The notes under the pieces were generated by a model. It was not told where the DNA came from and did no database searches. It saw nothing but the letters and a program-made list of their open reading frames with translations. From Euwallacea fornicatus (Eukaryota; Arthropoda; Insecta; Coleoptera; Curculionidae): DNA of 64,000 bases. Shown one piece after another: positions 28,601 to 41,000 of the stretch; position 1 is the first letter of the stretch, and the number at the start of each line of letters is the position of its first letter. The position numbers and the translations under genes were made by a program. The stretch covers positions 372,001-436,000 of the forward strand of contig NC_089554.1 of the NCBI RefSeq assembly GCF_040115645.1. Direction: 5' to 3'.

Positions 28601-31600
28601 ATTTGGTGCCAACCCGCCAAAAAGCAACCCTGTTACTTGAAAGAGATGGTACTGCGTTCGACATCAATTTTTATGTCGTCGAAGACTCAGTTATGAAACC
28701 AGACGCGATATTAGGCAGGGATTTACTCAAATATAGGGGTATCAAAATTTACACCGATTCGCGCGGAACCAGAATCTACCTAGATGATGATGAAGGTGAA
28801 AACGAGCCTAAGTTAATTCACAACGCAAGGATTTGCTCCGAACAAATTAAGACGAGCGTTCGAGAGAGCGAATACGACGAATTGTTAAGGGTATTGACGA
28901 AGTATAGTGATTTTATTGCTACCGGCAACTCCGTAGGGCCAATATCAACCGGCGAAATGGAAATAAAGCTGAAAAGTGATAAGATAATACACTATAATCC
29001 GTATCGGATGTCATTGAGTGAACGAGAGAAAGTCAAGGAAATCATCAAAGACCTATTGCAAAATAAAATCATACGCGAAAGTTCATCACCATACGCTAGC
29101 CCGGTCATTTTAGTTCACAAGAAGGATGGTAGTCATCGTTTATGCGTAGATTACCGCGCGCTCAATGAAATCACCATCAAAGATCGCTTCCCATTACCAC
29201 GCATAGATGACCAAATTGACCAACTAGGGGGACACAGCTACTTCACGACCTTGGATATGGCGGCGGGATTCCATCAGATACCCGTAGCCGAAAGTTCAAT
29301 CGAAAAGACGGCATTTGTGACGCCGGACGGGCATTTTGAGTACTTGCGTGTACCCTTTGGCCTATCGAACTCTCCTGCGGTGTTTCAACGAGCAATCTGT
29401 AGAGCACTAGGGAAACTGAAGGACGCAGAGGCGTTGGTGTATTTGGACGACATAATCATTCCATCTAAGACCATACGGGAGGGGCTCGAGAAACTCGATA
29501 GGGTACTAGCCTCGCTTACCGTAGCAGGTTTTACCTTGAATATCGATAAATGTAAGTTTCTCGAGAACCGTATTCTTTACCTTGGCCATGAGATTTCCCT
29601 AGAAGGTATAAGACCAGATAAAAGGAAACTGATCGCTTTATTTGATGCGCCTGACCCGAAAAATGTAAAACAGACCCGACAGTTCATGGGTTTAGCTAGT
29701 TACTTTCGAAAATATGTTCCAGAGTTCGCCGCACGTACGGCTTGCATCACAAAACTAACGAAAAAGGATGTGCCATTCGAGTGGGGACTTGACCAGAAAA
29801 TCGCCAAAAGTTACGTTTGTGCATTTTTAAGCCAGTACCCCCTGTTAGCAATTTTCAACCCAGCGCTAGACACTGAGCTTCACACAGACGCGAGCTCCTT
29901 AGGATATGGGGCGATTTTGTTCCAAAAGCACGACAACAAATTGAGAGTTGTGTCGTATTTCTCGAAACGAGCCACAAAGGAAGAATGCAAGTACCACTCG
30001 TACGAACTCGAAACACTAGCTGTGTATTACGCCACAAAGCATTTCCGTGTCTACCTATTAGGGATTCACTTTAAACTTGTCACCGACTGCAATTCGCTGA
30101 GATTGACACAAAAAAAAAGGGATTTGGCGCCAAGAGTTGCAAGATGGTGGCTTTACCTACAATCCTTTAATTTCGACATTGAATACCGAAAAGGCAAATA
30201 CATTCCTCACGTGGATTATTTCAGTAGGAACATTCCGCAATCTACAGGGGAATCTATCTACGCAGCCCCCGTAAACGTTCTCACCACCGATAACTGGCTC
30301 AAAATTAATCAAAAACGTGACCCCGAAACACGCGAAATCAAATCAAAACTACTGGACGGTTACCTGACTCACGAATACTTTTGTCAAAACAACATTTTGT
30401 TTAGGAAAATAAACCCTGGCCAAAATCCACCAATCTATAGAGCATTTGTCCCTAAGGGGAGCAGACTAGGGTTACTAAAAATATTTCACGATGAACAATC
30501 TCATGTAGGACCTGACAAGACGTTTTCTAAGATAAATCACTATTTTTGGTTTCCACGGATGGCCAGATTTGTTAAAAAATACTGCGATCGATGCCTAAAA
30601 TGCATTGCGAACAAGAAACATACTGGACCCAAACAGGGACTGTTACACCCTATCAATAAAATCCCAATTCCTTTTCACACCGTACACTGCGACTGTGTCG
30701 GCCCGTTCCCTACATCACCAGACGGTTATAAGCATGTCCTTCTTATAATCGATGCCTTCACAAAATACCTGTTTCTAATCCCCTTAAAAACCCTTTCCGG
30801 CCCCGAGACGTGCGAGAAACTAAAGACTCATTTAACTATATTTGGAAACACTAAACAGTTAATATGTGATAGAGGAACCAATTTCACCGATCAACAAGTC
30901 AAACAGCTACTGTCAGAATTACAAATTACACAACATCTTATTGCCAAAAGTGCCCCACGTGGAAATGGCCAAATTGAAAGGTACGTCTCGACAGTGTTGG
31001 ACTTGCTCAGAGCGGACTTAAATGGTAACAAGTCAGGATGGACGAGCGTCCTTTCGAAGCTACAGCTGACTCTCAATACGACCATCCAAAAAACAACAGG
31101 CTTCTCCCCACTTTATCTACTTACAGGGCAAACCATAGATACTCCAGAGATTCAAAATTTAACGGAAATTATCAAGCCTGTAATAATTACCAACAGAAAT
31201 CTAGATGATGACCGCAAAACAGCTCATAAGCGCTCATTGCAGTACGGGTTAGAGTCAAAAGAAAGATTCGACAAAAAGCGACGCATGACAAAAATTTTTG
31301 AAGTAGGTGACATAGTTTTTCACCCATCCGGGAACTCACACCTGTCTAAATTAGACCCGAAATATGAAGGTCCATTCGAAATTTTGCAGATATTGCCTAA
31401 CGATCGGGTAGAGATTAAAAATTTAGCCACTAACCGCAAAAGAACTGTTGCCAAGGACATGATGCGAATATGGCCAGGCGAATTTCAAGAAAACGAAGTT
31501 TGAACTGTCCATTGATAATTCTCGATATTGCTGTACTTTATACGCTTGCTATTTCATATCTCTAGTAATAATCTGTAAACCTTGTTATGCCATTGCTATT

Positions 31601-31977
31601 AGGTGTGCCGCACAATGGATGCTCGTGTGAGCTTTATTAGTTAATAGAAACATAGGTTAATTAAATGGTTCCATGTTACACTGCTAAAAAAAAAAAAAAA
31701 ATAAATATTTAAAAAAAAAAATAATAACAATAAAATTGTTGAAAGACGTGCTCTTTGCGATTGGGTCACGAGTACCTAAACGTTGAAATGACGTGCTCTT
31801 TGCAATTACATACTCAAAAATTGTTGAAAGACGTGCTCTTTGCGATTGGGTCACGAGTACCTAAACGTTGAAATGACGTGCTCTTTGCAATTACATACTC
31901 AAAAATTGTTGAAAGACGTGCTCTTTGCGATTAGGTCATAAGGATCTAAACGTTGAAACGACGTGCTCTTTGCAATT

Positions 31978-32023
<46 letters not shown>

Positions 32024-35000
32024 ACGCTTTGTAAATTGCTAAAATATAGTTGTTAAGGTGTAAAAGTAGCTTTCACCAACGGCAAGGCAGGGTGACAATA
32101 CTTTAACATTGTAGACTTACTAAGGGTAAAATCCGAGAACGAATTTTAGGTCAGAATTGGCCGTGTGAGCTTTTATGAAGAAAGTGATACAAGGGTGTTT
32201 ATCGATTCGCCTAATGTGAGTGTGAAAATACATGCTGTCTCATAAAGATAGTGCTATAACCTGGCCTTAGGCATAAGGACAATGTTACGAACACTTGGTA
32301 CTGTCTTATCACATTTTAGAAATGGACTTAGCCTGTAATAGTTAAATAGATTATCGGTGATAAAAGATAAATAGGGCCTGTTTATAATCTCGCCAAAAAT
32401 ATATGGAAGTGTGAAGGGAGTGATTCAGGGATGCGAGCGTGGGAAGAATGTGGAGGCCTGGGTGCCGGTTCTGGTGAAAAAGAACAGGTGCACCCAGGGT
32501 GACTCGGATACATTATGTGTGGGGGGGCATTCGACCCCCGATCTCAGAGAAGTAAAGAAGTACTGCCAAGACTTGTGCTTTATTTCACCCTCCTTCATTA
32601 CCCTTAAAAACAATTTTCTGACATATATATATACGGGTGTTTTAGAATTATGATGACAAATCGATAGAGGTAATAGATTATCGAAAAATAAATATAGTTT
32701 ACTTAATAAAAGATTGTCTTATGCCCCGTCATTTCTAAGATACAGGGTATTAAAATTCTCCTTTTTTTTAGTTTATTTTAAAATTACTGGGACTATTGGA
32801 ATGAAAATTGTTTTCGTAATCCGATAAACTTGATGGGCATAATTACAATTTTATACATAATAGAGGACGCTAGTTATACATGTATCATTACATATTTTCT
32901 TCCAAAACTTTTTAAAATTTAGATTTATCGGTAAAAGAGTTCAAAAATATTAAAGAACTGCCAATTGTGCATAAAAATGTTACTCTTAGTAAAATACTCT
33001 AAAGTGACTGGTTGTTCAGAAAAATGACAATTATTGTCATATCGACTTTAAACTCAATATAACGCAAGAGAAGCCGAAAGAATTTATCAAGAAAGATTTC
33101 CTATTCGACAACATCCTAGTAGAGCAAAATTTCCAGCAATTGTTAGACGCTTGCTTGAAAGTGGTATATTGTTGCTTAATAGGCATGATGTTGATGCACC
33201 AAGAAGAGTTCGTTCTGAACAAGTAGAACGGGACATTCTCCAAAGAATTGAAAATCAACCATCCACGAGTAATTGGGCAATTGTTAATGAATTGGAAGTT
33301 TCAAATTCGACAGTTTAGAGAACTTTGAACCAACAACATCCATATCATCCACAAAGAGTGAATGCACTGATCCCTGATGATTGCCCGAGGCGTAATTAGT
33401 TTTTGTCATTGGTACTTTTGGCGCATTGCAAGAAATCAGAATTTTGCCAAATTGATACTATTTAGTGATGAAGCGCAATTTACTAGAGACGGATATTTCA
33501 ACTTCCACAATAGTCACGTTTGGAACGAAGAAAATCATCATTTGACGCACACTGAAAACCACCAGCGCCGCTTTTCAGTCAATATTTGGGCTGGAATAAC
33601 AAGTAACCATTTACTAGATCCTATTGTACTACCACATCATTTAAATTCAAACAGATATTAGCAAATTTGATGTGATAATTGACCAGAGCTTTTGGAGGAT
33701 ATGCCTCTAGTAGTACGTAGTAAAATGTAGTATCAGCATGATGGTGCTCCAGTTCATTCTTCCAGAGCAGTAAGAGATCATCTTAATGAGGTTTATGGAA
33801 GACGCTGAATAGGTAGATTTGATCCAGTGGCATGGCCTCCTCGTGCCCCTGATTTAACTCCCCTGGATTGTTTTCTTTGGGGTCATGTGTACGGTTTAGT
33901 GTACACGAAACCAGTAATAAATGTTGAAAAATGAAGTGAAAGCATTTTCAATGCTTTTGATGTGTTTCGGAATACCCCAGGAATTTTCCAAAGGGTACAA
34001 CAAAATTTGTTACGACGGTACAATTTATGTGTTGACCAACGCGGTCATCACTTTGAACATTTATTGTAATATTAATGTTTATTTCTTTGTAATTAGATAG
34101 TATTAAAAGCAATGATAGAAAAACCTCAGAATTTTTTTAAAAAAGCGTTTAAATTCTATATGACAATAATTATCATTTTTCTGGACAACCGTTCACTTTA
34201 GAGTATTTCACTTAGAGTAACTTTTTTATGCAGAATTGGCAGTTCTTTAATATTCTTGAACTCTTTTGAAAATAAATCTAAATTAAAAAAAGTTTTGGAT
34301 GAAAATATGTAATGATACACGTATAACTACCGCCCTCTATTATGTAAAAAAAATTTCATTATCCCCATCAAATTTATCGGATTACGAAACAAAGATACAC
34401 CAATTTTCATTTCAATAGTCCCAGTAGTTTTAAAATAAACTAAAAAAAAAGAAAAAAAAGTAGAATTTTAATACCCTGTATCTTAGAAATGACGGGTCAT
34501 TTATTAAATAAACTATATTTATTTTTTGATAATCTGTTACCTCTATCGATTTGTCACCATAATTCTGAAACACCCTGTATATATGGATATATGATATATG
34601 GATAATCTTGTAAGTATTGGAGATAACAGAGACAATTTGACGATTCAAAACGTCTGCAATTCTTATGAACATTAAGGGCCCATTCATTAAAGTGCTGATG
34701 GCAACTTTACAAAAAAACATTCATGGAATCCAAGAAACTGACTGCTTTCAATCAATAGTTTCTTGCACAGTATACTTTAGGGAAAATGTACCAATTCTTG
34801 ATTTATTGTCGATAACGAAACAATAAAAAAAAGTTTTGCTCTTCTTTCCATTGACATTCACAGAAGAAATACTTACGGTAAATCTTCTACACCAAACAGA
34901 TAACCATCGAATATCTCTAATTCGTTTTCCCATCGGTAGCCTGAGGATAATATTCGTGTTGTTGTGAGCCTTTAAAATTGGCGGATCTCTGAAACAAAGC

Positions 35001-38000
35001 CATCAATTACCAATGAATTCCATCCGTAAAATCGCCGCTAAACTAAAACGGAGTTGGTTTTATTTCCTGTTTTATTGAGCCCCAGGGATTTGTACTGGAT
35101 ATACGAATCTAAATTTCCCATAATACCCGTTGAGATTTCCCTAATATAATATACTGATCGATATAATCTCTGATACTCCAACGCAGGATCCTGCAATATG
35201 CAATAGAACACAGCTGATGTCCGCCACATAATTAACCAGGACAAGACTTTGAATGATGCAGCCGACGTATTTCGCCACAACTATTCAAGAGGGGACAGCC
35301 CCCAATTATCCTAATGGTAATATCCGTATCCGTTTGATGATTTAAGTATTCGCCACCCATCGAGAGAATGCTTCGTGAAAGGGTGGCAACACCCCTTGCG
35401 TCCTACCAGATATTTAATCAGGCAAACTTTGAGGGGTGTTCTCTGAAATAATTCTCTTTAACACGGGATTGTTACTGGTACTAAATAGTATATTATTAGA
35501 CGATCATATAATAAAAGTTATCATACTCGATGCAGAAGTTTTCATCAGGAGCGATGTTCATTAGATGCGAGTACAATACTACACATTGTCAACAGATAAG
35601 GATCCATATCTAACCCAATCAATGCAGAAATTGCTTTAAAAAAATAACGCATACTAATCAAATCCATAAGCTTTTTAATCTACCCATATCAGATTGTAAT
35701 AGCTCTTTGAAGACGTGGAGTTACTTTAATACCAATTTTCTCGGTTATGGGAGTGTTCTCTTAAAATTATCATTTTTTAAATTGAAATTTGAGGAAAGGA
35801 AAGCTGAAAAGAAAGTTGCACTAGAATACAACCTGTTAAGCAGCAGTTGAAAAATAAAGAAATTTCATGTTGAAAAGCTTTTGTTTTTAAGGAAGACCAT
35901 TATAGCACAGCTTCCAAGAGAGTGTCTAATTTTAATTATAAATCACAAGCCTGTAATATAATTTTTAGTTTCTGGGATATGCGGTAACTTGACCAATCTA
36001 TTAGTGAGGCAAAACTTATTTTTCAAATTTAACAATTTAATTAGCTGTTGGGCAACGTCAATATACTCAGTGAATTGGAAACGGAATTTCGTCTAACCAA
36101 TACTTTAAATTCAGTGACAAAAATCAAAGATAAGTTTACCTTAATTTTAGGTTCTGCAACACTCTGTATGTGACCTTTTTATAATGCCTTATGTTTCACC
36201 TGACCTAAATAGATTCCTTAGCTAAGTTTAAATTCGGAAAATCAACTCTTAATTGACCGGCTACCATTAATCAACCCAACTCTCAGTGTCTTTATCCGTG
36301 ACAAGTCAATCGGAAAACCCCGTATATTTTTCACGGGGTTCAGGCCTATTTGTTTTAGTAGGCCCCGAAAAGACCCCCCTTTGTTAGTCCCTGATATTCC
36401 CAAGTTGCCAAGTCATCAGTTGCAGGATGATTGTATGGGATGTTTCAAACTTTCAATATCATTTATTACACTGAGAATTTAATCTGCTTTAATGACATCT
36501 ACCCTCTTTCCTTTTGCCGTTTACGTGTCTCTTAGCCAAAATGAAGAGGGTTTTTTCCACTCCAGTTTTTTTCTGTTTTCGGCTAAAGAGGAGAGTCGGG
36601 ATAAGTGACCAAATGAAAACTAACCCATACTGCAATATATCAATCAATATCAATCTTTTAAATTTTTTATGAAATTGTATAATTAAAATTTTTCTTTTAG
36701 CTTTTTTTACATTTCTCACACGACCCGATTTTCGAAAATTCCTATTCAGGACAGGAAGATTAAGTTGTTCAGGTCATTGCTGGCTCCCAAACCGAAACTT
36801 ACTATCTTACATGGGACTACTGCCACTCAAAAAGATGTGAAGTATTTGGAAATATATTAGGATGAGGCCTTGAGGATGCGTCCAAAGGAGCGCGGAAGCA
36901 ACGAAAGTCTATTCATTATGAACTTAGATTGGAGAATCGAAAACTGGTGGAAAACCGTGCTTCATTGTAGTACTCAATGATTTTTTTCCAGTTTTCTGCC
37001 TTTGAGAAAGTAGTCTACCTAGTACTACGACTGTTCCTCAAATTTTTCAGGAGTCCTCTGAATACAGGACAGAACACAATTTTCAAGTTTCAAGAGCTAC
37101 AAAAAAAAATTACATAAAAAATACATTAATTTGAGAAACTGCTTATCCGGTAATTCACCGTTCAATTTCATTTTATCTGTTAAAGGTGTCAACTGGCATT
37201 GTCATTTACGTCCAATACGTCACTTATTTAGTCCTAATTCAAGTTTTAAAATATGATCAAACTTAATAATATTTAAACAAAATTAATTTGACTTATCGAT
37301 ATTGTTCAAATATAGAGGCCCAAAAGAAAATAAACATTTTCTAAAATCGCTGGATCACAAAACATTGCAATATCCTAATGAAGTACTGCAAATTGACTAT
37401 TGCTATTTGCTTGGTATCAAGATCCGTTTACCCCTAAACACTCCACTGTAGGAACTGCTTTAATACCAATAAATAAAAATAAGCTCAAGGCTTAAGGTGG
37501 TTTAAAAGGACAAGAAAAAGCGTTGCTGAAGAAAACGAAACAATCCTGATGGCGCTTCAAGGGATTGGAGGGCTTATAAAAATCGATCCCCGTAAACGTT
37601 TACAATTGTCGGGATTTTGAATTCCTACTTTTCCTTTTAGTTGCCCAAATGTGTCTGTATTTTCAAATAATACGATATCTCGGCAACCATCGGATAATGT
37701 ATGAATACGCGTACATTTCACTAAATCATTAAATTCGCTGCACCATAAACCTAATAATTAAAACCCAAATAATAATGGCTATTTAGTCCTATGCAATTCA
37801 TGACGTTTCAATTAACAGAAATCAGATACCGGGATCATTACCCGTGTTTAATCCGACGGTTAATAAAATCTACATATCACGAATAAACAGCGGCATCAAG
37901 GGTCGTCGTCTGCGTCCCAGTTGGGAGAATCTGATACGGTGAAATTGAAGTCCACATTGCAAGTAGTTCATCGTGTTCATTTAAATGCAAATGAGGCTGA

Positions 38001-41000
38001 ATCACAGACCCTTGGGGGCCTTCTCAGGAATAAGGACGATTGGAAGAGTTCAAGGTTCAGAGAAAGTATCTAACTTCGATTCGATTATTACGAAAACAAA
38101 AAGATGGGACAGGGAGGTCCCATACCATGGCCACCGCGGTCACCGGATTTTAACCCTATTGATTATTTTCTGGGGTCATTTAAAAGATCTAGTTTATGCA
38201 GAAAATGTAGGCACATGACAAGAATTATTTAATATAATTATTTACTGTACTAATGACATTAAAACAATTGTCCTACGGTAATTAGAAAGTCAATCACATA
38301 ATTGTCCATCCTGCAAGTTAAATGCATAAAATCCAATGGTTTCCATTTTGAAAATATTTTAAAGTAATAATTGGTAATAGTAAAGAGTATTTCAATTGGG
38401 GCGGATTGATGTTGGCAGCTTATGGCGACCATGCTGTTTTGGCGGCATCTGTCTAACCTGTTGTTTATTATTCAGTCATTGATACCAAATGATAATGATA
38501 TGATATCAAATTGAGTGTTCATTAGTGCAAACGTTACACGTGTTGAGCTCATTTTACAATAATCACAGTTGCCCTGCCAAGTCGATTCTCCAACATTTGG
38601 TGGCCAAATCGAGACGACCCATGCGGTAAACAACCAGCCAACAGCCGTAAGTCAAAGGAATGCCAGATCGGCCGAGAAAATCGCCGCTGACCGTGAAAGT
38701 GTGGAGGAAGACCGGTGGCAATCGATTCTTCGTCATGCACAAGAACTGGAACTGGACTTGGGCTTGCACTCATAAGATCTAACTCACCCAGGAGCTCAGA
38801 GTTACGGACCATAGACAACGCCATTTGATAACCGATTGGGCTTTGAAACGTTTGGAAGAGAACCCCAATTTTTGTCGAAAAATAATTTTTAATCGACGAG
38901 CCATTTTTTTGAATGAATGGCTATGTGAACAAGCATAATTGCCGCATATGGGATAACGCCAACTCACACGAGATTCACCAGGTATCAATGCATTCACAGA
39001 AAGTTACTGCTTGGTGCGGATTTTGAGCCGACGGCGTCATTGACCCGTTCTTTTTCGAAAACGACGTTAATGACGCGATCACCATCAACAGCGAGGGATA
39101 CAGAAGGTTATTAGGTAATTTCTTTTGATCCGAATTGAACAATATGGACGTGGACGATATGTGCTACGTCCCACACGGCGGACGCTACGATGGACTTTTT
39201 ACATGAACGATTTGAAGGTATGGTTCTCTCTCGCAGAGGTAACGTGAATTGGCTACCAAGATCGTGCGATTTGACTCCACTAGACTTTGTCTTGTGGGAG
39301 TTTCTAAAATCGCAGGTTTACGTCAATAAACCGTAATCGACCAATGCCCTTAAAGTCAACATAACCCAAGTCATCGCTCAAATTCAGTCAGATCCATATG
39401 GCAGAGTCATTGAAAATTGAACCACTTGGATCAGTGCCACCGTGAAAAGCCACGGCGGGCATGTGAATGATGTTATATTTTCCACATAATGGCACATATG
39501 GACCTCTCATATAAAAAAGAATTTCGTTGATATCTCACATACTGCTCATTTTATTTCATTGCAAAATCGAACCCACTCTTATTGAAAAACCTTATATACA
39601 GAGTGAGTCGGGAGGATCGTGCCAAACTTCAGGAGCGTGTTGTACATGAAAAATAAATGTAAAAAAACTCAAATGTTGTTATCCGATTTTCGTTTGTTTA
39701 CAAGTTATAGCGTAAATAAAATTAAAACATAAAATTAAAAAAATTTATAAATTTCATAAGAAATTCCATAAATTAACGTTTGGATATCATAGTAAATGTT
39801 CAAAAATATTGCCATTAACTTCTAAACATTTTCGGCTTCGTCTATGAAGAGCATTCGTTGCGCTCCTGATTGTTTCATGTCTTTCTTTAATAGCAGCTGC
39901 AGCATTTCTAATGCGTTGAATTAGTGCATCTTGAGTGTCCACTTTTACTCTGTACACTTCAATTTTAAACCAACCCCACAAACAATAGTCTAGTGGTGTG
40001 AGGTCTGGAGACCTTGGAGGCCAACTAATAGGGCCACCACGACCAATCCAACGTCCAGGAAAGGTACGTTTGTGGTAAATAGAATCTTAGTTAAAAAATT
40101 TTATTTACGCTATAACTTGTAAACAAACGAAAATCGGATAACAACATTTGAGTCTTTTTACATTTATTTTTCATGTACAACACGCTCCTGAAGTTTGGCA
40201 CGATCCTCCCGACTCACCCTGTATACAGTTTCTCATTTAAAACTGTGATTGAAGATTACTCAAAAACAGTACGTTGTATGAAAAAAAATTCGAAATAAAA
40301 TTTGTCCGCTAAAGAGGAGGATATGTCCTGAAGATAGTGACTTTTATCCAAAACGTCATTTTAATATCATTTAAACGACAACTTTTTTTTAAATAGACAT
40401 TGTAGACCTTAAAAAAATGAATATCTTTTATTTGAACAATATTTTTACTAGATGTTTCGCTCCGGAGTTATTCTTGATTTTTGCCAAATTTTTGAAATAG
40501 TCTAAATTATTGCATTTTTTTCTAGAAATGTTTTGCAATGCGCATTGTTTTTAAAACTTATAACAATCTTTCCGTCCAATAAAAAAAAGGTATTTCTATT
40601 AAAAAAAAAAAATTCTCATGTAAAAATTTATCTTTTAACAAGGTTTACAAGAAATCGATATTATTTTTTTGACAATAAACCTAATTGTTTTGTGTGAAAT
40701 TATTTAAAAGTTTTTTTTTTCATTTCAAAATTCAATAATTTAAATGGATCGCTACACTTTAGACGAAAAATTAGAAATGGTTTTTATTTATGGAGAGGCG
40801 GGAAGAAATGTTAGTCGGACAGTGGAACTCTATGCTGGAAGATTTCCGGATGAAAAAAGTTCCAATGTTGGACGACTTTCAACAGTGTCATTAAAAATTT
40901 CAAAGAAGTGAAGACGTTGAAAACAAAATAAACGCAATCGCTCGCGAAATGAAATTCATGAAGGCAATCAAATAATAGTTCTTTTAGCCTGTTGCCTTCG

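Larger units (their letters stand above)
26997..32623 (+). mobile_element. Ty3/gypsy-type LTR retrotransposon, apparently intact
   Basis: A 5627-bp element with two 460-bp LTRs (TGTGAG...CTGACA), a primer-binding site, one long gag-pol frame in the order protease, reverse transcriptase, RNase H, integrase (the Ty3/gypsy order), and a 3' non-coding region with tandem repeats. TATA flanks both ends (26993-26996 and 32624-32627), so the insertion is in TA-repeat DNA between a Tc1 element and a long-TIR element. No env-like frame is present. LTR identity implies a very recent insertion. It is antisense to knk within an intron. Confidence 0.95.

Noticed and set aside
31735..31979. Regular direct repeats that might suggest a CRISPR-like array
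   Set aside because: The units are contiguous 85-bp tandem copies without unique spacers, inside a eukaryotic retrotransposon.
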